Shown here in pieces: positions 1 to 6,719 of a DNA stretch of 11,448 nucleotides; position 1 is the first letter of the stretch, and each line of letters starts with the position of its first letter. The position numbers and the translations under genes are program-made. This stretch comes from an uncultured Agathobaculum sp. GTDB taxonomy: Bacteria > Bacillota > Clostridia > Oscillospirales > Butyricicoccaceae. The stretch spans positions 1-11,448 of the forward strand of contig CAKSVR010000062.1 of the NCBI GenBank assembly GCA_934504345.1, given 5' to 3'. The notes under the pieces were generated by a model, which saw only the letters and a list, made by a program, of their open reading frames with translations, was not told the origin of the DNA and did not search any database.

Positions 1-509
1 TATTGCCGCCATTCCGAGGCGGACGAAGAAAGCCGCTGCCACAAGATGCGCCTGAACGCCGCAGAGCTGGAACAGGCAGTATTCCTGACGCTGAAAAAGC
101 AGATGGAAGCCGCCGCACCGCTTGCCCCGGACGGTGTGCTACGGGTGGATGCTTCCGTACCGGAACGCACCGAATATGAGCAGCGATTGAGGCGCTGCAA
201 GATGGCAAGCGTACTCTTTACGAACGCTATCTCATGGGTGAGATCGACCTGAACACCTACAAGGCAGAAAAGGCCGCGTGTGACGAACTGCTTTTGAAAA
301 CGAAAAACGCCTATGCCGCAGTATTGGCACAGGCGAAACAGAAGCAGGACGAACAGGCGCGGCAGGGCAGCCGCAAGGAAGCGTCCAAGGCGATTTTCGA
401 TGCGGACACACTGACCACCGCGCTGGCCGAGTTGCTGATCGACCGGGTGCTGGTGTACCCCGATAAGCGCATTGAGATCGCATACAAAATCCAAGACATT
501 TTCGATTGA
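1..509 (+). pseudogene. Large serine recombinase, C-terminal part, frameshifted
   Basis: This is the 3' portion of a large serine site-specific recombinase, the enzyme that integrates and excises mobile elements. The gene enters the window already open. Frame 1 reads the end of the zinc-ribbon region (YC, then CHKMRLNAAELEQAV), followed by the helical region. Near 183-188 the reading passes to frame 3. The joined product runs through EALQDGKRTLYERYLMGEID and ends with the family-typical tail around LLIDRVLVYPDKRIEI, with the stop at 507-509. A single lost base, CAGCGGATT becoming CAGCGATT, would explain the shift. The catalytic resolvase domain lies outside the window. Downstream, a 45-codon frame starts 11 bases after the stop. 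The recombinase probably lies at the right end of its element, because a broken tyrosine integrase begins about 180 bases later. The family call is firm; whether the frameshift is biological or a sequencing error is not known. Confidence 0.8.
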
Positions 510-519
510 GGTAGCAGAT

Positions 520-657
520 ATGAAAATCGCTTTCTATTGCAGAGTGGACGGACAGGGCTTTGGCTTTGTCCTCCCCGATGAAGCTGACAAGCTCCGCGAG
601 TTTTTCGCCGAGCATCAGGATAAGCCTGCGCTTGAAAATTCATCAAGCGCAAGCTAA
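520..657 (+). CDS. 45-aa protein with a recombinase-like N-terminus
   Basis: This short frame starts at an ATG with GAGGT seven bases upstream, directly after the recombinase stop, so it could be translated from the same mRNA. The first residues, MKIAFYCRV, look like the start of a resolvase catalytic domain, where the usual continuation is S-T-D-E-Q. Here the sequence turns into DGQGFGFVLPDEADKLREFF and ends in a serine-rich tail. Large serine recombinases often occur as tandem genes, so this may be the ruined start of a second recombinase joined to other sequence by deletion. It could equally be a genuine small accessory protein. I do not recognise a family for the remaining 35 residues. 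Confidence 0.45.
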   Translation: MKIAFYCRVDGQGFGFVLPDEADKLREFFAEHQDKPALENSSSAS

Positions 658-685
658 AAATTTTTGTCGTGTGCTTGACATACGG

Positions 686-1601
686 GTGCCGCAGGTCGTG
701 AATTCGAATGCGCTTTACGCCGGTGTCTTTGCAGCCGCGCTGCATTTCACGATAAAGATAGCTTTTCGTGATTGGAAACAACCGGTCATCCAGACCAATG
801 TCATACTGCATCTTCAAATACTCCTGGATTTCGTCTGCCAGAAAGAGCGGCATAGTGATGGTGCGGTTGCTCTTTTCCGTCTTGGGCGGTGTGACGATGT
901 CTTCTTCACCAGTGCGCTGGAATGTCTTGTTGATTGTGACTGTGCGTTTGTCAAAGTCAAAGTCTGCCGGTGTTAATGCCAGCAGTTCGCCCTCGCGGAT
1001 ACCGCACCAGTAGAGCATTTCAAAAGCATAAAAGGACAACGGCTTGTCCATCATAGCATCAATGAATTGCAGGTATTCATCTTTGGTCCAGAACAGCATT
1101 TCGCGGCTTTTCTTTTTGCCCATGCTGCCTGCTTTTACGCAGGGATTTTCTTTCAGGTTGTAATACCGAACCGCATGGTTGAAGATTGCACTCAGTTGAT
1201 TTTGGATGGTCTTGAGGTAAACCGGCGAGTAGGGATTTCCGTTTTTGTCGCGATAGTTGATCAGCTCATTCTGCCAGCGGATAATCTGCTGCGGAGTGAT
1301 GCTGCTCATTTTCAGCTTGCCGAAGTAGGGCAGCAGCTTGGTACGGATAATGTGATCCTTACTCTCCCAGGTACTGTCTTTGATGCGGTTTTGACGATCT
1401 TCCTTGTAACGTTCGACAAAGTTCTGGGAAATCATGTCAAGGTCAGCGCCCGGTTTGTTGAGCTGTTCCCGTTCCCAAGCCTGTGCCTCTCGTTTCGTCT
1501 GAAAGCCTCGCTTTTGGGACTGCTTGCGCTCTCCGGTCCAGTCTGTATAGCGGTAGATTACCCTCCATGTATTGTTTTTTTGATTCCTTGTAAACAGTCA
1601 A
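686..1601 (-). pseudogene. Tyrosine integrase, disrupted at both ends
   Basis: This is a phage/ICE-type tyrosine recombinase in the Tn916-like group. A TTG start at 1601-1599 gives TVYKESKK. A run of seven T on the plus strand (1575-1581) then breaks the frame, and the next frame continues with NNTWRVIYRYTDWTGERK, an arm-site DNA-binding domain. After that come the core-binding SAM-like domain (ISQNFVERYKEDRQNRIKDS to about IIRWQNELI) and the catalytic domain, with the first catalytic Arg in CGIREGELLAL and the second motif HDLRH at about 686-700. Immediately after HDLRH the reading turns into unrelated residues (PYVKHTTKIF) that run into the antisense of the recombinase region. The final His/Trp box and the Tyr nucleophile are therefore absent, and the product cannot be an active recombinase. 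The clean break suggests insertion of a second element here. One extra A in the homopolymer explains the N-terminal shift. Confidence 0.8.
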
Positions 1602-1620
1602 TCGTGTACCTAGAAAAGAA

Positions 1621-2052
1621 ATGTTAGATAAAATCGCGTTTGCTCTACATACTAATTGCCTGAATTTTTATTCAATTTACGAGGGAGCAGGTGCAGCGGA
1701 AGATATAATGAGGACACTGTTCTGGCTGGAAGAAAGCAATATGGGACGTGTCCAACTTGTTCAAACCACTCCGAATACATTGCCCGAAAAGCATGATGAT
1801 CGCTTACGGGCAATAGAAGATACAACACTTCACTACAATCCATCTGATGATTGGCCGGTTTGTCCTCCGGTAGCAATATATTTTGATTGCATAGTTGATA
1901 GTTTCATGCGAGAGTGGCTGGTGCGTCAGCGGGAATACCGGGCAGGAGAAATCACACGAGAAGAATACTTTGAGTGGAAACTGAATTGGCCGGACACCTG
2001 CGACGATCTGGGCAAGGTCACACCGACGATACAGTGGCGTAAAAATAAATAA
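1621..2052 (+). CDS. Hypothetical protein, mobile-element associated (143 aa)
   Basis: This open frame lies between the broken integrase, which is divergent from it, and a strong terminator that begins on its own stop codon. I do not recognise the N-terminal half. The C-terminal part, REYRAGEITREEYFEWKLNW followed by PDTCDD and ending QWRKNK, resembles small proteins I associate with Clostridia mobile elements, although no named family can be given. It has many acidic and aromatic residues and no signal peptide or membrane segment. The start is uncertain: ATG 1621 has only a weak purine stretch upstream. ATG 1708, preceded by GGAAG, ATG 1741 or ATG 1906 are alternatives, and the shorter forms would keep the conserved-looking tail. 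Base composition is AT-richer than guaA and the genes beyond it, consistent with cargo of an integrated island. Confidence 0.5.
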   Translation: MLDKIAFALHTNCLNFYSIYEGAGAAEDIMRTLFWLEESNMGRVQLVQTTPNTLPEKHDDRLRAIEDTTLHYNPSDDWPVCPPVAIYFDCIVDSFMREWLVRQREYRAGEITREEYFEWKLNWPDTCDDLGKVTPTIQWRKNK

Positions 2053-2113
2053 GGACAAGCAAAAACCGCCCTGCTGAATTTTGTCGTTCAGCAGGGCGGT
2101 TTTACTTGTCCTT
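2051..2113. terminator. Long bidirectional Rho-independent terminator
   Basis: A perfect 17-bp inverted repeat (2062-2078 with 2087-2103, 8-base loop) is extended by an outer 9-bp repeat (AAGGACAAG at 2051-2059 with CTTGTCCTT at 2105-2113), separated by a small bulge. Runs of T follow the GC-rich stem on both strands, so it can end the plus-strand 143-aa frame and also transcripts coming off guaA on the minus strand. The outer arm overlaps the last base of... the preceding stop codon region. Confidence 0.85.
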
Positions 2114-2180
2114 TGCGGGTTTTTCATAGCGATACTGTTCAGACTAACTTAGTATCAAATCAGTATCAGCAGGCAAAGCG
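2114..2180. other. Non-coding gap between island debris and guaA
   Basis: I see no gene here. It holds TGCGGGTTT (2114-2122), which recurs at 2204-2212, and two nearby copies of AGTATCA (around 2151 and 2162). These short repeats could be leftovers of recombination, but they are too short to call an attachment site. Confidence 0.35.
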
Positions 2181-2227
2181 ACAGGCAAAAAAGCCTGTAT
2201 TTATGCGGGTTTCGGAGGTTTCCGAAA
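2181..2227 (-). terminator. Two small hairpins just after guaA
   Basis: Immediately after the guaA stop, on the minus strand, there is a 7-bp stem (TTTCGGA / TCCGAAA, 2210-2227). A second 6-bp stem (ACAGGC / GCCTGT, 2181-2198) follows, with six T in its loop. Neither is followed by a proper U-tract, so they may only pause polymerase or protect the mRNA end. The strong terminator at 2051-2113 is the more likely stop. Confidence 0.35.
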
Positions 2228-2239
2228 TTATTCCCACTC
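2228..2239 (-). other. guaA 3' end, possible island attachment site
   Basis: The last codons of guaA (GAG TGG GAA TAA) are a known integration target for tyrosine-recombinase islands in several bacterial groups. A broken integrase lies about 630 bases away. I found no second copy of this 12-base string inside the window, so its use as an attachment site here is inference only. Confidence 0.3.
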
Positions 2240-3784
2240 AATCGTTGCCGGCGGCTTACTCGTAATATCATACACGATACGGTTTACGCCGACGACCTCA
2301 TTTACGATACGGCTGGAAGCCTTGTCGAGCACCTCATACGGGATGCGTGCCCAGTCCGCAGTCATAAAGTCGCTGGTGGTAACGCCGCGCAGCGCGAGCG
2401 CGTAATCATAGGTGCGGCTGTCGCCCATAACGCCTACGGTGCGGGTGTTGGTCAGGACTGCGAAATACTGGTTGATCTCCTTGTCCAGACCGGCATTTGC
2501 GATCTCTTCACGGAAGATGGCATCGGCCTCACGCAGAATGTCGCACTTTTCCTTGGTGATCTCGCCGGTGATGCGGATGCCGAGGCCCGGGCCCGGGAAC
2601 GGCTGGCGCATGACGAGCTGCTCGGACAGGCCGAGCTCGAAGCCGAGCTGACGGACTTCGTCCTTGAACAGCATACGCAGCGGCTCGATGATCTCCTTGA
2701 AGTCCACGAAATCCGGCAGACCGCCTACGTTGTGGTGGCTCTTGATGACAGCGGCATCGTCCTTGCCGGACTCGATCACGTCCGGGTAGATGGTGCCCTG
2801 TGCCAGATAGTCGATCTTGCCGACCTGTTCACCGATCTGCTTGCCCATTTTCTCGAACGTGCGGATGAACTGTGCGCCGATGGCCTTGCGCTTGTCCTCC
2901 GGATCGGTCAGACCCTTGAGTGCGCCGAGGAACGCCTCTTCCTCGTTCATGCGGATGAGGTTGATGTCCCACTTGGAGAATGCAGCCTCGACCTCATCGC
3001 CCTCGTTCTTACGCATCAGGCCGTGGTCAACGAATACGCAGGTGAGCTGCTTGCCGACAGCCTCAGCCAGCAGGGCAGCGGCAACCGAGGAGTCAACGCC
3101 GCCGGACAGTGCCAGCAGCACCTTGCCGTCACCGACCTTTTCGCGGATGGCCTTGATGGAGCTGTTCTTGTAGTCACCCATAGTCCAGTCGCCCTTTGCG
3201 TGACAGACTTCGTACAGGAAGTTCTTCAGCATGAGCGAGCCGTTCTCGGTGTGGTTTACCTCAGGGTGATACTGTACGCCGTAGAAGCCGCGCTTCTCAT
3301 CCGCGATAGCCGCAGTCGGGCACATATCGGTGTGGCCGACCAGCTCGAAGCCCTCCGGCACCTTTGCCATGTAGTCGCCGTGGCTCATCCACGAAATGCC
3401 CTTGTCCGGCAGGCCCTTGAACAGCTTGCAGTCCGTGTTGTAGAACGTTTCTGTCTTGCCGTACTCACGGGCGGTGTCCTCCTGTGCGGCCGTTACCTCG
3501 CCGCCGAGCGTGTGCGCCATGAGCTGGCAGCCGTAGCAGATGCCGAGCACCGGAATGCCCAGCTCGAACAGGGCAGGGTCGCACTTCGGGGATTTTTCCT
3601 CGTAAACGCTGTTCGGACCGCCGGTGAAGATGATACCGATCGGGTTCAGCGCCTTGATCTCCTCGATCGAGGTCTTATAGGGCTTGACCTCACAGTAAAC
3701 ATTATGTTCGCGGACACGACGCGCGATCAACTGATTGTACTGACCGCCGAAGTCCAGCACCAGAACAAGCTGATGATTTTCCAT
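2228..3784 (-). CDS. guaA: GMP synthase, glutamine-hydrolysing
   Basis: GuaA converts XMP to GMP in the cytoplasm, using ATP and ammonia from glutamine; it is the last step of guanine nucleotide synthesis. All parts are present in the 518-aa product. An N-terminal class I glutamine amidotransferase domain carries the nucleophile Cys83 in GICYGCQ and the His173/Glu175 pair in QYHPEV. The ATP-pyrophosphatase domain has the P-loop SGGVDSS at about 227-233. The C-terminal dimerisation domain ends in KPPATIEWE. The length is that of the family. The start is ATG at 3784: GGAG lies seven bases before it, while an in-frame TTG six bases upstream would be almost on top of the ribosome site. The gene is transcribed alone, away from the SLH gene, with a short leader containing AT-rich TATTATATATA (about 3813-3823) as a possible -10 region. 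The leader is too short for a purine riboswitch. Confidence 0.98.
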   Translation of the reverse strand: MENHQLVLVLDFGGQYNQLIARRVREHNVYCEVKPYKTSIEEIKALNPIGIIFTGGPNSVYEEKSPKCDPALFELGIPVLGICYGCQLMAHTLGGEVTAAQEDTAREYGKTETFYNTDCKLFKGLPDKGISWMSHGDYMAKVPEGFELVGHTDMCPTAAIADEKRGFYGVQYHPEVNHTENGSLMLKNFLYEVCHAKGDWTMGDYKNSSIKAIREKVGDGKVLLALSGGVDSSVAAALLAEAVGKQLTCVFVDHGLMRKNEGDEVEAAFSKWDINLIRMNEEEAFLGALKGLTDPEDKRKAIGAQFIRTFEKMGKQIGEQVGKIDYLAQGTIYPDVIESGKDDAAVIKSHHNVGGLPDFVDFKEIIEPLRMLFKDEVRQLGFELGLSEQLVMRQPFPGPGLGIRITGEITKEKCDILREADAIFREEIANAGLDKEINQYFAVLTNTRTVGVMGDSRTYDYALALRGVTTSDFMTADWARIPYEVLDKASSRIVNEVVGVNRIVYDITSKPPATIEWE

Positions 3785-3978
3785 CGCCAATCTCCTTTCT
3801 GTTTTCCCAATGTATATATAATAGAATTATGCCACATTTCCGCGGTTTCGGCAAGGGCTTTTGCGGAATTTTCCGTTTTCTGTCGGGCAGATACGGAAAT
3901 TTTCGCCGGCGTGTATGGATTGCGGCAGGGCAGGGCATACTTTCCGGTGTACAAACGACCGGAAAGAGGTGTAGGATT
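3785..3978. promoter_or_regulatory. Divergent intergenic region, guaA / SLH gene
   Basis: This 194-base gap separates two divergent genes. An AT-rich patch at 3811-3830 contains TATAAT on the plus strand (3817-3822) and TATTAT on the minus strand (3818-3823). I could not match a convincing -35 to either. AAAGAGG at 3963-3969 is the likely ribosome site for the plus-strand gene. Open frames reading through the gap lack a ribosome site. Confidence 0.35.
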
Positions 3979-4914
3979 ATGAAAATCAGGCGCATACGCG
4001 CGGCAGTCCTGCTGCTGGCGAGTATTCTGGTATATGCGGCGCTGATCGGTGCGGCGGCCGTGACCGCACAGGCGGCGGACAACGCACCGGTGGTGCAGCC
4101 TGTCGAGGCGCAGACCTGCGTGGATATTGCCATCGAGGCGGCGCTGTCCGCGACGGATGCGGATAACGACATCGTGCTGTATCAGCTCACCGAGCGGCCG
4201 CGGCTGGGTACGGCGCAGATCGAGGGCAGCACGCTTCGGTACACACCGGGGCACAAGGCCGGGCGCGACAGCTTCTGCTATACCGCCGTGGATGCGGAGG
4301 GAAATACAGCCAGACCGGCTAAGATTACCATCACGGTCGAGAAGAACCGCACCGGCCTGACCTATGCGGATATGGACGGTGACCCGGCGCATTATGCGGC
4401 GGTATATCTGGCGCAGACGGGCGTGATGACAGGCGAAACCATCGGCGGCTGCGCGTTCTTCCATCCGAACCGCACGGTGACACGCAGCGAGTTCATCGCC
4501 ATGACGACAGCGGCGGCGGGCCTGTCCGTCGAGCCGACGAGCGAAACCGATTTCGCGGATGACGGCGGCCTGTCCGCATGGGCGAAACCGTTCATCAGCG
4601 CCGCTGCGGCGAACGGACTGGTCAGCGGCTACACCACGGCCTCGGGTGTGAGCGAGATCCGCGGCGAAAAGACCATCACGATGGCCGAGGCAGGCGTGGT
4701 GCTCGACCATATGCTCGGCGGCACGCTGGACGGCGTGCAGTACGTCTGGTCAATGTCCGGCCATTCAGCGCAGGACTGGGCGCAGCCCGCGATGGCGCGG
4801 CTGACACAGGCAGGCGTGCTCACCGCCGTGCAGGCGCAGAGCGAGGATGCGCCGGTGGACCGCCGCACGGCGTGCGAACTGCTGTATCGTGCGCTCTATC
4901 TGCTCGATTCTTGA
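3979..4914 (+). CDS. Secreted Ig-like and S-layer-homology domain protein
   Basis: This is a 311-aa exported cell-surface protein. Residues 1-32 form a signal peptide: a basic start (KIRRIR), a long hydrophobic stretch and an A-Q-A cleavage site before ADNAP. Residues about 36-125 resemble a bacterial Ig/cadherin-like beta domain (LSATDADNDIVLYQLTE through GRDSFCYTAVDAEGN). From about 130 to the end there are SLH-type repeats: YADMDGDPAHYAAVYLAQTG with GVMTGE, then DFADDGGLSAWAKPFISAAA with GLVSGY, and a more diverged third ending RRTACELLYRAL. SLH domains usually bind pyruvylated cell-wall polymers and hold the protein at the surface. The start is the ATG at 3979, because it begins the signal peptide and follows AGAGG; longer in-frame starts give no signal peptide. 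It appears to be a single-gene unit ending at the hairpin at 4940. The partner or ligand of the Ig-like part is unknown. Confidence 0.88.
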   Translation: MKIRRIRAAVLLLASILVYAALIGAAAVTAQAADNAPVVQPVEAQTCVDIAIEAALSATDADNDIVLYQLTERPRLGTAQIEGSTLRYTPGHKAGRDSFCYTAVDAEGNTARPAKITITVEKNRTGLTYADMDGDPAHYAAVYLAQTGVMTGETIGGCAFFHPNRTVTRSEFIAMTTAAAGLSVEPTSETDFADDGGLSAWAKPFISAAAANGLVSGYTTASGVSEIRGEKTITMAEAGVVLDHMLGGTLDGVQYVWSMSGHSAQDWAQPAMARLTQAGVLTAVQAQSEDAPVDRRTACELLYRALYLLDS

Positions 4915-4939
4915 CGAAAAACCGCCGCAGTGCTACAAT
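4911..4939 (+). promoter_or_regulatory. Sigma-A promoter for the MATE gene
   Basis: TTGACG (4911-4916), a 17-base spacer and TACAAT (4934-4939) give a close match to the housekeeping consensus. The -35 box overlaps the stop codon of the SLH gene. The predicted start of transcription, near 4946, lies inside the left arm of the hairpin at 4940-4973. Confidence 0.65.
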
Positions 4940-4980
4940 AAAGCAGGGAGAAGTGTGTGCTTCTCCCTGCTTTTACTTTT
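4940..4980 (+). terminator. Rho-independent terminator of the SLH gene
   Basis: A perfect 14-bp stem (4940-4953 with 4960-4973) has a TGTGTG loop and is followed by a T-rich tract (TTTACTTTTT overlapping the stem end). It lies 25 bases after the SLH stop. A transcript beginning at the overlapping promoter would lack the first part of the left arm and would form only a shortened stem. Confidence 0.85.
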
Positions 4981-5002
4981 TCGAAAAAAGGGGAGAATCT
5001 GT

Positions 5003-6355
5003 TTGCAGCAGGTCGATTTTTCACAGGGCAGCATCCGCCGCAAGATCATGGCGGTGGCTATGCCGATGCTGGTGGCGCAGCTGCTCAACTTACTGTATAA
5101 TATCGTAGACCGTGTTTATATCGGCAAGATACCGGGCGAGGGCACGCTGGCGCTGGCGAGCATCGGCCTGTGCTTTCCGTTCGTGACACTCATCACGGCG
5201 TTTGCCAATCTGTTCGGACTGGGCGGCGCACCGCTCTGCGCGATGGCGCGCGGCAAGGGCAACCGCGAGGGCGCACAGCGCATCATGGTCAATGCGGCAT
5301 TCATGCTGCTGGCAAGCGGCGCAGTGCTGACGGTCATCGGCATCGCATTTCACCGTCCGCTGCTGTACCTGTTCGGTGCCAGCGATGTGACCTATCCGTA
5401 TGCCGCCTCGTACATCGTCATTTACCTGCTGGGTACGCTGTGCGTGATGGTGTCGCTTGGGCTCAATCCGTACATCAACTGTCAGGGCTTTGCCAAAACC
5501 GGAATGCTCACCGTAGCGCTCGGTGCAGCGGCGAACATCGTGCTCGACCCGATCTTTATTTTCGCGCTGCATCTCGGCGTGCGCGGCGCGGCCATCGCGA
5601 CAGTGCTGTCGCAGTTTCTGTCAGCGGCGTGGGTGCTGCGTTTCCTGACCAGCCGAAAGGCCGAGCTCCGGCTGGATTTCCGCGGCTTTCGTCCGGACGG
5701 GCACTGCATTCAGCGCATCACGGTGCTGGGCGTGGCGAGCTTCGTCATGTCGTTTACGGATACGCTCGTGCAGGTGGCCTGCAATTCCATGCTGCGTAAT
5801 TTCGGCGGCGACCTGTACATCAGCGTAATGACAGTGCTTAATTCGGTGCGCCAGATCGCGCAGACACCGGTGCTCGCTATCGCGGACGGCGCATCTACTG
5901 CTATCAGCTATAACTACGGCGCAAAGCTGTACGAGCGCACGCGCGGCGCTATCCGGTTTATGACGCAGATCGCATTCGGCTACACCATGCTCGTCTGGGG
6001 ACTGGTTTCGCTGTTCCCGGCGGTGTTCATCCGCATTTTCAATCAGGATGCAGAGCTGGTCGCGGCGGCAGTCCCGGCGCTGCACATCTACTTTTTCGGC
6101 TTTGTGATGATGGCGTTCCAGTATTCCGGACAGAGTACGTTCCGCGCACTGGGCAGAGCAAAATATGCAATTTTCTTCTCACTCCTGCGTAAGGCGTTCA
6201 TCGTTGTGCCGCTGACACTGCTGCTGCCGTACTGCTGGAATCTCGGCGTGAACGGCGTGTTCGCGGCGGAGCCGGTGTCCAATCTTGTCGGCGGACTGGC
6301 GTGCTATATCACCATGCGGCACGTTGTGATGCCGGAGCTGAAAATGGAGAATTGA
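5003..6355 (+). CDS. MATE-family efflux transporter
   Basis: This is a multidrug/toxin extrusion (MATE) transporter, a membrane antiporter that exports organic compounds using a Na+ or H+ gradient. The 450-aa length and about 12 hydrophobic segments fit the family. The N-terminus is typical: IRRKIMAVAMPMLVAQLLN, then YNIVDRVYIGKIPGEG and a glycine-rich FGLGGAPLCAMARGKGN. A second MatE half begins around VLGVASFVMSFTDTLVQ and includes ADGASTAISYNYGAK. The start is a TTG at 5003, because GGGGAG lies seven bases upstream and the product then begins QQVDFSQGSIRRK, just before the first helix. Upstream in-frame ATG codons would read backwards through the terminator and the SLH gene. Transcription probably comes from the promoter at 4911-4939. 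The 96-aa frame that follows is nine bases beyond the stop and looks co-translated. The substrate cannot be deduced. Confidence 0.93.
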   Translation: MQQVDFSQGSIRRKIMAVAMPMLVAQLLNLLYNIVDRVYIGKIPGEGTLALASIGLCFPFVTLITAFANLFGLGGAPLCAMARGKGNREGAQRIMVNAAFMLLASGAVLTVIGIAFHRPLLYLFGASDVTYPYAASYIVIYLLGTLCVMVSLGLNPYINCQGFAKTGMLTVALGAAANIVLDPIFIFALHLGVRGAAIATVLSQFLSAAWVLRFLTSRKAELRLDFRGFRPDGHCIQRITVLGVASFVMSFTDTLVQVACNSMLRNFGGDLYISVMTVLNSVRQIAQTPVLAIADGASTAISYNYGAKLYERTRGAIRFMTQIAFGYTMLVWGLVSLFPAVFIRIFNQDAELVAAAVPALHIYFFGFVMMAFQYSGQSTFRALGRAKYAIFFSLLRKAFIVVPLTLLLPYCWNLGVNGVFAAEPVSNLVGGLACYITMRHVVMPELKMEN

Positions 6356-6364
6356 GGATGGAGA

Positions 6365-6655
6365 ATGTATAACCAGTCGCAGAATGCTTCGTTTATCTTT
6401 CTGGATCTGGGGCAGGGAGGATACAGCCTGCTGTCTGTTCCGGCGTTCGTTGCTGAAAACGCACGGGCCTATCAGGCGGAATTTGATAAATGGCTGCACG
6501 CGCCATCGTCAAAACACGATTACTGGGTAACAGCGCCGGACGGCACCAAGGCGCTTTGCTATGACGGTGCGGAAGCGTTTACGGCATGGCTCAACAAATA
6601 TGTTTTGCACGATACAGAAGCCAAGGCGCAGCTTGTTCCAACACTGTATTTTTGA
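6365..6655 (+). CDS. Hypothetical protein, 96 aa, coupled to MATE gene
   Basis: I do not recognise this family. The ATG is preceded by GAGG seven bases upstream, and that site overlaps the end of the MATE gene, so the two genes are probably co-transcribed and translationally coupled. The product is soluble-looking, without a signal peptide or membrane segment, and rich in aromatic residues and alanine (SFIFLDLGQGGYSLLSVPAF; DYWVTAPDGTKALCYDG; AFTAWLNKYVL). The compact alternation of short strands and helices suggests a small folded domain, not a random frame. A convergent terminator follows. Its place after a transporter could mean a role with that transporter, but nothing in the sequence shows it. 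Confidence 0.7.
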   Translation: MYNQSQNASFIFLDLGQGGYSLLSVPAFVAENARAYQAEFDKWLHAPSSKHDYWVTAPDGTKALCYDGAEAFTAWLNKYVLHDTEAKAQLVPTLYF

Positions 6656-6667
6656 GATGTACAAATA

Positions 6668-6705
6668 CGGAAAGGGGAGTCGGATAAATCCGGCTCCCTT
6701 TTCCG
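6668..6705. terminator. Hairpin terminator between convergent genes
   Basis: A 17-bp stem with two G-T pairs (6668-6684 with 6689-6705) and a TAAA loop lies between two genes that face each other. No long T-run follows on the plus strand, and only a weak one (TATTTGT) on the minus strand, but the internal CCCTTTT and the position make a shared bidirectional terminator likely. Confidence 0.65.
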
Positions 6706-6719
6706 CATTGCGGGGAAAA

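Noticed and set aside
311..685. Continuation of the minus-strand integrase frame past HDLRH
   Set aside because: The residues after HDLRH do not look like an integrase and are antisense to the recombinase tail and the 45-aa frame, so the integrase ends at about 686.
3785..3830. Purine riboswitch upstream of guaA
   Set aside because: The likely leader is only a few tens of bases long and shows no room for the aptamer.
2732..3982. Open plus-strand frame of 416 codons opposite guaA
   Set aside because: It is antisense to a fully conserved guaA, has no ribosome site, and its His/Leu/Val-rich composition is the usual shadow of a high-GC gene.
3727..4710. Open minus-strand frame of 327 codons opposite the SLH gene
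   Set aside because: It is Arg/His/Ala-rich shadow coding across a gene with a clear signal peptide and SLH repeats, and it continues into the start of guaA on the same strand.
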